Part shown: in pieces, positions 1 to 9,833 of the stretch | Numbering within the stretch: the first letter of the stretch is position 1 | Layout: the number at the start of each line of letters is the position of its first letter | Source: Strongylocentrotus droebachiensis | Taxonomy: Eukaryota > Echinodermata > Echinoidea > Camarodonta > Strongylocentrotidae | Direction: 5' to 3' | Assembly (NCBI GenBank): GCA_035222895.1 | Contig: JAVYIG010007187.1 | Location: 1-64,000 of the forward strand | DNA: 64,000 nucleotides | Made by a program: the position numbers and the translations under genes | The notes under the pieces: model-generated | The model's input: the letters and a program-made list of their open reading frames with translations, nothing else | Told to the model about the DNA's origin: nothing | Databases searched by the model: none

Positions 1-916
1 GTCTCGATTGGTCTAAATATCACAGAGCGAATGAAATGATCTTCGTGCAATGACGATACTCTCTTTAAGTTAAGTTTAGATAAGCCCCATACGTTCAACT
101 TTTTGTTAGGCTAGGCCTGTTCCCTAGTAAGTATTACTTTTTAGCTCATGATAATTTATGTAGGCCCCCTATAGCCTTTGTATAGGTCTAGATCTATTTT
201 GGGCGTATGAAACTGGAAAGCAGAGACTATACTTAAATGACTACATCCTCGGCTATTAATGATAATTAAAAAAGATGTTGACTGTTCATGATTAGGAGCA
301 AGCCACTCCAGCAAAGCGTAGAGAGTCGTAGACAGAAATAACCGTCTGATATGGGTCATTTCTTTAATAAAACTGACATTTGTTGACATTCCCCATATAC
401 AGACGGTAACCCAGAGATCTCGTACCGTGGGGGTAATCTGGCCAATCCAGCTGCCACTTAATTATGGTGATATGATTTTCACTATTTAGATTTAGATTTT
501 CTGATTTATAAATCAGATATAAATTAAGTAGGTCTAGGGTCTATAGATCTATATTGTTCTCCTATTTACACTAAATAATAATAATTGACCTATCATACAA
601 ATGCGAAATTTTTGGACTTATATGATTTATCCAATTTTTTTCTCCGAACCGTGAAACGTACCGTTCATCCATTCAAATTAGTAATCTATGACATCACCCG
701 GCCGATATATTTCCGGGTCGTACCTACCAAAACAAAGCGAATGGCCAATCAGAGCACTCGTTTCGTATTGGGTTTATGAATATTCATATATCACTAGGTT
801 GACTAGTACGTAGCTATTGGACGTTCGAAAAGAAAAAAATAATATTCATTAATTAAAACCGTTAAAGATGGATGACAACGAATCATGTCGACTATGAGAC
901 TTTCTCAGATTATTCA
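1..916. other. Unique AT-rich DNA, no gene recognised
   Basis: Only short open frames occur here, none with recognisable protein character. The single structure I can point to is the small hairpin at 331-412, listed separately. Confidence 0.5.
331..412. repeat. Small hairpin-forming repeat, copy 1
   Basis: Inverted arms ACCGTCTGATATGGG (341-355) and CCCATATACAGACGGT (392-407) flank a short AT-rich middle containing AATAAAACTGA. A similar layout, with GACAGAAAT before the left arm, AATAAAACTGAT in the middle and GGGTAACC at the end, recurs at 10441-10520. It may be a very small MITE or a decayed structured RNA gene; I cannot tell which. Confidence 0.4.
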
Positions 917-1367
917 TTAAAGGTAATACAAAGTTTTGGGAATTTTTTAAAATTGGGTGGATAGTGATTCTTTACAATTTTGATGTATTTGGATGCCTAT
1001 GTGGATGTATTATAAGCACTAGAAATTTAGCCCCTAAAACACTTCTGCTTTCGAGAAAAATCAAATATAAAAATTTACTGATGCTCCCGGTAAATTGTGA
1101 TAAATTTCAAATAGCGCCTACGGCCGTACAATGGTAGCTGCGACTATGAAAATCTCAGAATATGTAGTTGTGATATATAATTTCCAAACGGGAGTAGCTA
1201 ATCGGTCCATTTTGGTCAAGAAACATCGTTTTATAGTTTTATTAATATCTTGACCTTGAGAGGGAGCTATACAACATAAAGAGTTTATTATTTACAATTT
1301 TATTATTTTAGACTTGATTTCGACCGCGACAATGATCACTGTATATTGTAGGATTGCATATGCTTCT
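917..1367. mobile_element. MITE family A, left part (split by BEL insertion)
   Basis: Begins with TTAAAGGTAATACAAAGTTT. The exact inverse complement lies at 9811-9833, so the two ends form a 23-bp terminal inverted repeat with TTAA at each outer edge. The interior matches the intact copy at 13873-14395 (for example the shared 'GCACTAGAAA', 'CTGCTTTC' and 'ATCTTGACCTTGAGAGGGAG' stretches). The BEL/Pao element has inserted near the right end. The last five bases, CTTCT (1363-1367), are the BEL target-site duplication. TTAA ends recall piggyBac-type elements, but the terminus AGGTAA is not the usual piggyBac CCC start, so the superfamily is undecided. Confidence 0.8.
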
Positions 1368-2668
1368 TATGCTGTCCTCGGGGTGCTCTAACACACACTC
1401 CTATCCAGTAGCTAACCTCACAACGGAATAAAGTAATCTTGAAGACGATTGAGTTGAAAGGTTGTACTCTATTCTTTATTCAAGCCTTACTTCGGCATAA
1501 CGTCGTGAATGTGGTAAAACTGTAAAATACAATGAATGATAACATCGCATCAATTATACATGTAAAAGATCATAATAGAACAAACTATGTTCTCAACAGT
1601 CCAACTAGGCAGATTCAGGCTTATGAATCAATCATAATCCAAACAGGTAAGTACATAAAATACTAACGTACATTTACTTTAATAGGTGAATCCCTTTATG
1701 TTCAAAGTTTCTACCAGATGCACCTTAAAATCACAACAAACAATAGATTCTCAGTTTCAGTATTTATGGAATAATGCTCAAGTTATAATGAGAATTACTA
1801 CAACAATATTTAGTCATGACTGTACCTATACAAAACCTGACCATTTTAGAGGTCTGCAAACGGCTTGCCATACTTAGGAACAAAGCATTGTATATCATAT
1901 AACATTCTTACAAAGGCAGTTTCCCAGTCTAAAATTATGTAGACTTATATCCTGTCCTTACATGTCTATTCAACAAAATGAACTTACAGACTTGTGCACT
2001 TCCAAGCTATCTATCTGACGTAATCGGATTGTAACCCATGAATCTCTGTCGCTTGTCTCCTATAACTGCAAACATAATTTGATAGATTGCAAATATAGGC
2101 ATCACCACTAGAAACAGATAATGGAAAAGTTGTGCTCATAACTTCAGGTTTCAGCAAAATTAACTAATCCGTTAGACTTAGAGCCGGAACTGTTAGAAAA
2201 GCCCTCTAATTGACTGACACAACAATATAAGAATATTCATTCAATACTTTAACACAACTAGCAAAGGTAATTTTAACTATAATAGCTAAACTTCCAAATA
2301 TCTGACGATGTTTCCCAAAATACAAAACATGCTGTAATTTATGTAGACACAGTGTACAGTGTATGCTGTAGCTGTCAGAACTACTCAATCACGCTTATGA
2401 CCATTTGCACACAAAACGTATTGAATTCTGTCCAAACTATTGATTATGATAAAAATAAGAGCATTGAACTTACACGAAATCATCAGGCAGTAGACCTCGA
2501 TCCTAAACCTTCAAGAACCAGTTTAAAACATGATATAATAACCATACTTTTCGAAACTTTACGAAACTTGTGGCTTGAGAAAATAGGATAGTTCGCTCAA
2601 AAGGAGCGCCATTGTTTCTGACTATGGAAAGCCAAGTGTACAGATTATATTTAATCGCGTGCAGCACA
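1368..2668 (-). repeat. BEL/Pao 3' LTR
   Basis: Direct repeat of 8460-9770, 1301 bp against 1311 bp. Read on the minus strand it starts TGTGCTGCACGCG and ends GAGGACAGCATA. The right edge is fixed by the polypurine tract that abuts it. The left edge is fixed because the two copies diverge just outside TATGCTG. A minus-strand AATAAA (complement of TTTATT at 1475-1480) lies about 110 bp before the LTR end and could be the polyadenylation signal. Short open frames inside it (for example 1686-1877) are repeated in the other LTR and are not genes. Confidence 0.92.
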
Positions 2669-2679
2669 CTCCCCCCAAC
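2669..2679 (-). promoter_or_regulatory. Polypurine tract for plus-strand priming
   Basis: On the minus strand the 3' LTR is preceded by GTTGGGGGGAG, directly followed by TGTG of the LTR. This is the position and composition expected of the primer for second-strand synthesis. It also confirms the LTR boundary. About 130 bp of untranslated sequence separates it from the pol stop. Confidence 0.75.
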
Positions 2680-2810
2680 GTCCAATAGACGTTAAAACTG
2701 ACAGAGCAATGATTGCTAAAATATCACCGCCCATAAACTGTAAAATTGTACAAGATTTTCCACAAATAACTTAAGTCCAAGCATGCCAAGATTGGAGTGA
2801 GAACAGGTAT

Positions 2811-5800
2811 TTATTCCGCCTCGACCAACAAAATCAACTCATAAATCGGTCTGCAAAAGGTTTTTCTAGTCGAAGGCAGACGAACTTGCACTTGACGAAC
2901 CAAACCATCATCTCCAGGACTAACACTCTCAATGATGCCCAAAGGCCAAAGGTTTCTTTTGACCTCCTTGTCTCTCAACAACACTATGTCACCTTTCTTG
3001 ACATTCCTTTTCGTGCTTATCCATTTGCGCCTCTGCTGAAGACTTTGCAGGTAGCGCAGTCTCCACTGTTTCCAAAACCGGTCGGCTAGAATTTGCACTC
3101 TTTTCCATTGAGCCTTGTACATGTTACGGGTGCAATCTTCGACAAGTACCTCTTCTATGCTCCCGTGCTTCTGAGTCAAAAGCATAGATGGTGAGAGGAA
3201 GGAAGTGTCTTCTGGATCAGAGCTCAATGGGATGAGAGGTCGAGCATTGACAATAGCCATAGCTTCCATCATGAAGGTGGCCAAAGTCTCGTGAGTAAGG
3301 TCCTTCTGTTTTGCCTCGAGCAAGATACCACTGAGGATTCCCTTGAACAAACCAATCATTCTCTCCCAGACTCCTCCCATGTGAGGGGCATGGGGAGGAT
3401 TTAGCTTCCATTCGGTGTCGTTCCTCTCCAGATAAGTATGAAACACCTTGTCGTTCAACACTCCCAGAAAGTTTGATCCTCTATCGGACCAAAAAGTCTC
3501 AACCTTGCCTCGTACAGCCATAAATCGTCGAAGTGCGTTGATGCATGACGAAGTGCTCATTTCCTCAAGAACTTCGATATGAATAGCCCTAGACGTGAGA
3601 CAGGAGAATATCATTCCCCACCTCTTGCTTTGAGCAGCACCTCCTCTGGTCTTTCTGGTGACCACTTCCCAAGGCCCGAAACAATCTACACCAACCTGTG
3701 AAAAAGGAGGTCCAGCCTTCAGACGCTCCTGGGGAAGATCAGCCATGCGTTGGAGCGCTGTCTTACCTCTGAGTTTACGGCAGTTCACACAACGATGGAT
3801 AACGGACGATATAACTCTCTTGCCCCCAGTTATCCAAAAGCCCGCGTCCCGCAAAGCACCTTCTGTCAACTGTCTGCCAGGATGCCCATTATTGTGATAG
3901 TGTAGTACAAGAAGCTTGGCAATGTGACTCTTTCCTGGTATCAGCACCGGATGCTTCATTACCACTGGAAGCGAGGACTTCCTCAAGCGCCCACCAACGC
4001 ATATCAAACCGTCTTGGTTCAGGAAGGGTGATAAGTCCCGGATAGTGGAGTTAGAGGGTAGAGGCACACCCTCTCTGAGACATTCATATTCTTCGTGAAA
4101 GAACTGCTCCTGTACTTCCTTCACTATCATTGTCTTGACACGACGTACAAGCTCTACGTCTGTAGCACCACAAACGTGCCAGCCATGGCACCGACCGTTG
4201 CCGCTCCTAGAGCTGAACGAACAAGCAATGTGTACAAGTAGACCGAAAGCTCTAACTAGGCTGTTCCATGTTGAGAACTTTTCAAACCGTGAAACAAGTC
4301 TTCGCAACTCCAACTTGGTTTTCGTGACCTGGATTTTCACGTCATGTCTTATTTCTTCATCTCGGTCGGGATCTACCAGGGGGAATTCCGATACAGGATC
4401 CTCTACTTCTTGAGTAGCTGGCTTCTGCGGACCAATAAGCCATGGAGAGTCTTTCAGAGACCGAGCTGAAACCGGACGGGTACCAAAGTCAGCAGGGTTA
4501 TTGGATGTAGGCACATACCTCCATTGTGAGGGTTGGGAGAAACTAAGAACCTTGTGAACCCGGTTCGCTATATAGGTATGGAATCTTCTGACTGTGTTAT
4601 TCAAATACCCAAGAACAATCCTACTGTCGGAGTGAAAAACCACAGTCGAAGCCTGAATATTCAACTCTCTACACACAATTCTGGCTATTTCTGTTCCTAA
4701 GACTGCAGCGCAGAGCTCCAGTCTTGGTATGGTGTGACCTAATTTTGGAGCTAGCTTCGACTTTCCAAAGACAAAACTCGCACTGGGTTTCTCTTGGTCC
4801 ACATCTATCAAGTATGCGACGGCAGCAACCGCGACTTCGGATGCATCACAATAGACATTCAAGACACCATCCTCTAGGCAGATGGGGTAGTTGCGAGGTA
4901 CTGACACTGATTGCAGCTCAGATAGTCCAGAGGTCCAAGACTCCCAGACGGACTTGTACATTTCAGGGAGCTTGTCATCCCAATCCACCTGGTGAGTAGT
5001 CATTTCTCTGAACAGGACTCTTGCTTGTACCATGACCGGGGCAAGGAAACCCAGTGGATCAAACACGCCATTGATCATAGACAGAACTCCTCGTTTTGTG
5101 TAGGGTCTTGCCGCTAACTCGATTTGGAAAATGAAGGTGTCGTCCTTCAAATTCCACTGAACACCCAAACTCCTTTGAGTAGGGGCCCCATCACTCAGCG
5201 TGAGGTTCCTAATATCCTTCTGAACCTCCTCTGGTTCAAAAGCATCAAGTACTACTTGAGAGTTGGATGCAATTTTGTGCAGGCGAATACCAGCTTTCTC
5301 CTTTAGCTTGGCTCGTGTTCGTTCCATGAGTGAAACAGCTGTGTTGCTGTCATCACATGCAGCGAGTCCATCATCCACATAGAAATTGTTGTGAACAAAG
5401 TCCCTAACGTCTGGTTCAGCGTCACTGGTTAGGTCCCTCAGACCATAATTCGCTACAGCTGGAGATGGAGTGTTGCCAAACACATGCTTCAGCATACGAT
5501 ACTCTGTGAGGGGTTTGGCAAAATCATTGTCTTCGTGCCAGAAGAATCTGAGAAAATTCCTGTGTTCTTCGGATACTGAAAAACAGTAGAACATCGACTC
5601 AATGTCCCTGCAGACTGCAACCGGTCCTTGCCGAAACCTCATCAACACCCCAACCAAATCGTTGGTAAGGTCCGGACCTTTCAACAGAACCTTGTTCAAA
5701 GAGTGTCCCATGAACTCCGCCGAAGAATCAAAGACGCCTCTGATTTTGTCTTTCTTTCTTGGGTGATACACCCCAAACATTGGCAGGTACCAGCACTCTT

Positions 5801-7121
5801 CGTTTTCTTGCAGAGAGGGAGCGACTTCCGTGTGGCCTTCAGATAAGACCTTTGCCATGAATGTGGTCATGTGCTCTCTTTTTAGGTGATTCTTTTCCAT
5901 GCTCGCTTTGAGAATCTGCGCTCTTTTGAAAGCTTGTTGACGATTGTTAGGCAGACGATCTCTCGGCTGCTTAAAGGGCAACGGAGCTGTCCATTTTCCA
6001 TTCTTTAGGCCTGCCTCTTCCACCATAAGATCTACAAACCGTTGCTCCTCTATAGCCAGACTCATGGTATCGTCCTCATTGTCAAACAAGTGTTTCATTT
6101 GGAACTCATTTGGACAGGGTTCCAGGTATGTAGGCCGTCCTGTAGAGAGCACCTGAGTACGCAACAGGGAAATCCTATTCGAGTGCTTGTCACTCCGATG
6201 AATCCCTTGAAGGCATACGTCACCAATGATAACCCAGCCAAGCTTCAGCCTTTGTGCAAACGGCGAGTCAGGTGGCCCAATCCTTTGATCTAGGACATGG
6301 TGTGCTTCCATCACGTCCCTTCCTATCAAAAGAGTTGCTGTGCATTCATGATCGATCTCTGGAATCTCAATGCCTTTTAGGTGATCATATGCTTGAACTA
6401 TTTCGGGTGTAGGAATATCATCTTTGAAATCAGGGATGTAAGCACACTCAGTGACTGTTGGCAAACTCAAACAGACAGTGCCATTTAGATCCTCTACCAC
6501 AAATTCATCAGCATACCTTCCTTGAGCTGACACTTCTCCACTGCAAGTGCGTAGAGTGTAACTTACCCTACCATAGTCAATATCAAACTTGTCTAAAAGT
6601 TGTGATGTAGCTATGGTCTTGTTGCTTTGATCATCTATGATGGCGTACGTCTTGACAACCTTCTGATCCCTCTTTGACCTGACGAAGACAGGAACAATCT
6701 TCGCACAAGATCTGCTACCAATGCATCTTGAACCCTGAACTTTGGAGCATGCGTTGGTAATTTGTGATGGAGGGGTGTCTACAGCTTTCTGCGAACTCTT
6801 TGGTGAGTCATTGCGATACTCATAGTGTAGAATTGTTTGGTGACGTTGGCTACCACACGAGTCGCATTTAACCTCAGCTTTACACTCTCGTGATGCGTGT
6901 CCTGGAAAACAGCACCTATAACAAAGTTGGTATTGTTTGAGGACAGCCTTCTTGTCAGGAACTGTTTTCGCAAGAAATGCCTTGCACTCTAAGATTGAGT
7001 GATTCTTCTTGTGAATGGGGCAAAAGTCCTTTGATGCTGTAGAACTAACAGTCTTTACATCCGTAGCCCTGACACTGACCATTCTTCTTGTAACATCCTG
7101 TTGCTTTGTGTCATGAGGCAT
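2811..7121 (-). CDS. pol: BEL/Pao Pol polyprotein (zinc knuckles, protease, RT, RNase H, integrase)
   Basis: Uninterrupted 1436-residue frame that copies and integrates the element. Zinc-binding Cys/His clusters lie at residues ~34-46 and ~67-99. The aspartic protease motif AIIDDQSN (D163/D164) has Asp-Gln where a typical retroviral-type enzyme has Ser/Thr-Gly. Reverse transcriptase spans ~440-700, with AVCRDIE (D506) and FYVDDG (YVDD 581-584). RNase H (~750-880) has YCDAS (D759), RLEL (E802), HSDS (D832) and NPADFG (D878). Integrase has an N-terminal HHCC zinc finger (H1076/H1080, C1111/C1114) and a DDE triad at D1146, D1213 and E1253. A C-terminal ~100 residues with DIVLLRD matches the conserved tail usual in BEL integrases. 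The ATG overlaps the gag stop as TAATG, in the -1 frame. All catalytic motifs except the variant protease are standard, so the enzyme set may be active. Assignment to BEL/Pao is firm; activity is inference. Confidence 0.93.
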   Translation of the reverse strand: MPHDTKQQDVTRRMVSVRATDVKTVSSTASKDFCPIHKKNHSILECKAFLAKTVPDKKAVLKQYQLCYRCCFPGHASRECKAEVKCDSCGSQRHQTILHYEYRNDSPKSSQKAVDTPPSQITNACSKVQGSRCIGSRSCAKIVPVFVRSKRDQKVVKTYAIIDDQSNKTIATSQLLDKFDIDYGRVSYTLRTCSGEVSAQGRYADEFVVEDLNGTVCLSLPTVTECAYIPDFKDDIPTPEIVQAYDHLKGIEIPEIDHECTATLLIGRDVMEAHHVLDQRIGPPDSPFAQRLKLGWVIIGDVCLQGIHRSDKHSNRISLLRTQVLSTGRPTYLEPCPNEFQMKHLFDNEDDTMSLAIEEQRFVDLMVEEAGLKNGKWTAPLPFKQPRDRLPNNRQQAFKRAQILKASMEKNHLKREHMTTFMAKVLSEGHTEVAPSLQENEECWYLPMFGVYHPRKKDKIRGVFDSSAEFMGHSLNKVLLKGPDLTNDLVGVLMRFRQGPVAVCRDIESMFYCFSVSEEHRNFLRFFWHEDNDFAKPLTEYRMLKHVFGNTPSPAVANYGLRDLTSDAEPDVRDFVHNNFYVDDGLAACDDSNTAVSLMERTRAKLKEKAGIRLHKIASNSQVVLDAFEPEEVQKDIRNLTLSDGAPTQRSLGVQWNLKDDTFIFQIELAARPYTKRGVLSMINGVFDPLGFLAPVMVQARVLFREMTTHQVDWDDKLPEMYKSVWESWTSGLSELQSVSVPRNYPICLEDGVLNVYCDASEVAVAAVAYLIDVDQEKPSASFVFGKSKLAPKLGHTIPRLELCAAVLGTEIARIVCRELNIQASTVVFHSDSRIVLGYLNNTVRRFHTYIANRVHKVLSFSQPSQWRYVPTSNNPADFGTRPVSARSLKDSPWLIGPQKPATQEVEDPVSEFPLVDPDRDEEIRHDVKIQVTKTKLELRRLVSRFEKFSTWNSLVRAFGLLVHIACSFSSRSGNGRCHGWHVCGATDVELVRRVKTMIVKEVQEQFFHEEYECLREGVPLPSNSTIRDLSPFLNQDGLICVGGRLRKSSLPVVMKHPVLIPGKSHIAKLLVLHYHNNGHPGRQLTEGALRDAGFWITGGKRVISSVIHRCVNCRKLRGKTALQRMADLPQERLKAGPPFSQVGVDCFGPWEVVTRKTRGGAAQSKRWGMIFSCLTSRAIHIEVLEEMSTSSCINALRRFMAVRGKVETFWSDRGSNFLGVLNDKVFHTYLERNDTEWKLNPPHAPHMGGVWERMIGLFKGILSGILLEAKQKDLTHETLATFMMEAMAIVNARPLIPLSSDPEDTSFLSPSMLLTQKHGSIEEVLVEDCTRNMYKAQWKRVQILADRFWKQWRLRYLQSLQQRRKWISTKRNVKKGDIVLLRDKEVKRNLWPLGIIESVSPGDDGLVRQVQVRLPSTRKTFCRPIYELILLVEAE

Positions 7122-8410
7122 TATGAAGCTATAGGGTCATTCCGAATCTTTGCCTGATAGCGGACAAACTCGCTGAAGACCTTGAAAGGCGGGAAGGTCA
7201 CATGGTTCCTCTCCTTGTACCGAGAGCCCTCCATTACCCATCTCTCTTGGAGGTTATGTGGCAGCTTCTGGACCAATGCATGTAACCCTCTTGCCGAATC
7301 CAAATGCAACAACCCTTGGAAATTTCCATTATCTTTGGCATACTCAATCTCTAAGAGCAAATGACCATACTGCTCTAGCTTTTCATAGTCCTTTTGTGTT
7401 AGTTTGGGGAAGTCTTCAATCCTTTGATGAAGATCCTGTTCAATTGCCTCTGGGGACCCATACTTCCTGTCTAAGAGTTCCCACATTCTATCAAGACCAA
7501 TCTTTGGCTTATCAACATGTATGTCATAGATAGCTGAGACCAACTGGGAAGATTCCTTGCCCAACCACCTAATTATCAAATCCATCTCTTGAAAGGGCTT
7601 CAACTTAAGCTCTGTGGTTACTTGTTTGAGAGAGGCTTTCCAAGACCTGTAACTAAATGCATGATCATTAAATTTTCTCAAGCCACTAGTAATCAATTCT
7701 TTCTTCAGCAACATGTTACTTAAATGAGAAATTCCAACTACAGTTTCTACATGTGAAGGAGTAGTAAGAACTACATTAGGGGCATTATTTGTAAACTTTG
7801 ATCCCTTTTGACCATTTTCCATTTCAAGAGGCAGAGGGGAGCAAGTAGGAACAACATCAGGGGATGTATTACATTCTGTTTGCATTTCACCTTCTTGATC
7901 CATTACCATTTCTTCGGGATGTTGGGAGGAAATAGGGTGTGTCTTGTGGGAGGTTTTGTTAATATTGGCTTGAACATTACTATCTACATTCTTAATTGCA
8001 TCACAAGATAACAAAAAATCTTCCACACGTTCCCTAGAGTCCTTTTGTGGAAGAACTAAATCCACACTCTTCACAGACTCCCCGAAGTCTTCAAGTCCTT
8101 CTTCAAAAACCGAGACTTGTACTTCGGCCATAGCAGCATCTCTTTCTGCTCCCAATACAAAGAGCTCGGCATCCTGAGCAGCCCTTTGTTTCTGTAGCTC
8201 GGCTTCTTTACGTGCGAACTCTAACCTTACCTTACTTGCCTCAGCGTTGGCACGGGCACGCAGTGCCTCTGAGACAACAGAAGAATGTTTACTAGATCGA
8301 GACCGTCTCGAAGCCACGCTTTTGGTCTCGTAATTTTCACTTTGGGTGGAGGGAGAAGGCGTCTCGCTAGAGTCCTTTTCTTGAAGCGGATGTTCCGATG
8401 TCGTTGACAT
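7121..8410 (-). CDS. gag: BEL/Pao Gag (DUF1759-type) without its zinc knuckles
   Basis: 429-residue frame starting at an ATG only ~50 bp inside the 5' LTR. The N-terminal ~40 residues are Ser/Thr-rich. Residues ~45-105 are rich in Arg, Ala, Glu and Lys in a coiled-coil-like pattern. A low-complexity linker follows. From ~240 to the end is the conserved BEL/Pao Gag region (LRKFNDHAFSYRSWK, then RMWELLDRKYGSPE and the ending NDPIAS), the type called DUF1759. In relatives the zinc knuckles usually follow in the same chain. Here the frame stops first, and the knuckles are at the start of the next frame. Gag assembles the particle; making the zinc-knuckle part as a Pol extension would change the Gag:nucleocapsid ratio. 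The stop and the pol ATG share one base, suggesting termination-reinitiation. Confidence 0.88.
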   Translation of the reverse strand: MSTTSEHPLQEKDSSETPSPSTQSENYETKSVASRRSRSSKHSSVVSEALRARANAEASKVRLEFARKEAELQKQRAAQDAELFVLGAERDAAMAEVQVSVFEEGLEDFGESVKSVDLVLPQKDSRERVEDFLLSCDAIKNVDSNVQANINKTSHKTHPISSQHPEEMVMDQEGEMQTECNTSPDVVPTCSPLPLEMENGQKGSKFTNNAPNVVLTTPSHVETVVGISHLSNMLLKKELITSGLRKFNDHAFSYRSWKASLKQVTTELKLKPFQEMDLIIRWLGKESSQLVSAIYDIHVDKPKIGLDRMWELLDRKYGSPEAIEQDLHQRIEDFPKLTQKDYEKLEQYGHLLLEIEYAKDNGNFQGLLHLDSARGLHALVQKLPHNLQERWVMEGSRYKERNHVTFPPFKVFSEFVRYQAKIRNDPIAS

Positions 8411-8459
8411 GATGGGTCCTTGCGTACTAGTCTGGTTGAAGTCGTTGAAGTCTTTTTAC
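8411..8459 (-). other. Very short BEL leader, primer-binding site not identified
   Basis: Only 49 bp separate the 5' LTR from the gag ATG. A tRNA primer-binding site should begin at or next to the LTR edge, but the minus strand here starts GTAAAAAGACTTCAACGAC and shows no usual TGG start. The primer may be a tRNA fragment or an unusual tRNA; I cannot assign it. Confidence 0.4.
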
Positions 8460-9770
8460 TATGCTGTCCTCGGGGTGCTCTAACACACACTCCTATCCAG
8501 TAGCTAACCTCACAACGGAATAAAGTAATCTTGAAGACGATTGAGTTGAAAGGTTGTACTCTATTCTTTATTCAAGCCTTACTTCGGCATAACGTCGTGA
8601 ATGTGGTAGAACTGTAAAATACAATGAATGATAACATCGCATCAATTATACATGTAAAAGATCATAATAGAACAAACTATGTTCTCAACAGTCCAACTAG
8701 GCAGATTCAGGCTTATGAATCAATCATAATCCAAACAGGTAAGTACATAAAATACTAACGTACATTTACTTTAATAGGTGAATCCCTTTATGTTCAAAGT
8801 TTCTACCAGATGCACCTTAAAATCACAACAAACAATAGATTCTCAGTTTCAGTATTTATGGAATAATGCTCAAGTTATAATGAGAATTACTACAACAATA
8901 TTTAGTCATGACTGTACCTATACAAAACCTGACCATTTTAGAGGTCTGCAAACGGCTTGCCATACTTAGGAACAAAGCATTGTATATCATATAACATTCT
9001 TACAAAGGCAGTTTCCCAGTCTAAAATTATGTAGACTTATATCCTGTCCTTACATGTCTATTCAACAAAATGAACTTACAGACTTGTGCACTTCCAAGCT
9101 ATCTATCTGACGTAATCGGATTGTAACCCATGAATCTTTGTCGCTTGTCTCCTATAACTGCAAACATAATTTGATAGATTGCAAATAGATATAGGCATCA
9201 CCACTAGAAACAGATAATGGAAAAGTTGTGCTCATAACTTCAGGTTTCAGCAAAATTAACTAATCCTTTCAATTATTAGACTTAGAGCCGGAACTGTTAG
9301 AAAAGCCCTCTAATTGACTGACACAACAATATAAGAATATTCATTCAATACTTTAACACAACTAGCAAAGGTAATTTTAACTATAATAGCTAAACTTCCA
9401 AATATCTGACGATGTTTCCCAAAATACAAAACATGCTGTAATTTATGTAGACACAGTGTACAGTGTATGCTGTAGCTGTCAGAACTACTCAATCACGCTT
9501 ATGACCATTTGCACACAAAACGTATTGAATTCTGTCCAATCTATTGATTATGATAAAAATAAGAGCATTGAACTTACACGAAATCATCAGGCAGTAGACC
9601 TCGATCCTAAACCTTCAAGAACCAGTTTAAAACATGATATAATAACCATACTTTTCGAAACTTTATGAAACTTGTGGCTTGAGAAAATAGGATAGTTCGC
9701 TCAAAAGGAGCGCCATTGTTTCTGACTATGGAAAGCCAAGTGTACAGATTATTTAATCGCGTGCAGCACA
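8460..9770 (-). repeat. BEL/Pao 5' LTR
   Basis: Near-identical to 1368-2668. It is longer by two small insertions (ATAG near 9187 and about 8 bp near 9268) and shorter by 2 bp near 9751. As the upstream LTR it should carry the promoter. No TATA box can be singled out with confidence in this AT-rich sequence. Confidence 0.92.
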
Positions 9771-9833
9771 CTTCTAATATGTTCATTTGAACCAAATTCA
9801 TGACCCCATACCAAAACTTTGTATTACCTTTAA
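9771..9833. mobile_element. MITE family A, right part
   Basis: Starts with the second CTTCT target duplication of BEL, then continues with the sequence that ends the intact MITE at 14325-14395 (AATATGTTCATTTGAACC, then the terminal inverted repeat ending TTTAA). Joining it to 917-1367 without BEL would give a MITE of ~510 bp, close to the 523 bp of the intact copy. Confidence 0.8.

Larger units (their letters stand above)
1368..9770 (-). mobile_element. BEL/Pao LTR retrotransposon, apparently complete
   Basis: An 8.4-kb element on the minus strand with two long terminal repeats (1368-2668 and 8460-9770), gag and pol between them, a polypurine tract next to the 3' LTR, and a 5-bp target duplication CTTCT on both sides (1363-1367 and 9771-9775). 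The domain order protease, RT, RNase H, integrase in pol and the gag type are those of BEL/Pao. The LTRs differ by about four substitutions and three small indels by eye, so the insertion is recent. No env-like frame lies between pol and the 3' LTR. It is inserted inside MITE A. Confidence 0.93.

Noticed and set aside
1686..1877. 63-codon frame repeated at 8778-8969
   Set aside because: It lies within the BEL LTRs, and its conservation reflects LTR identity only.
2669..2810. Envelope gene downstream of BEL pol
   Set aside because: Only about 140 bp lie between the pol stop and the 3' LTR.
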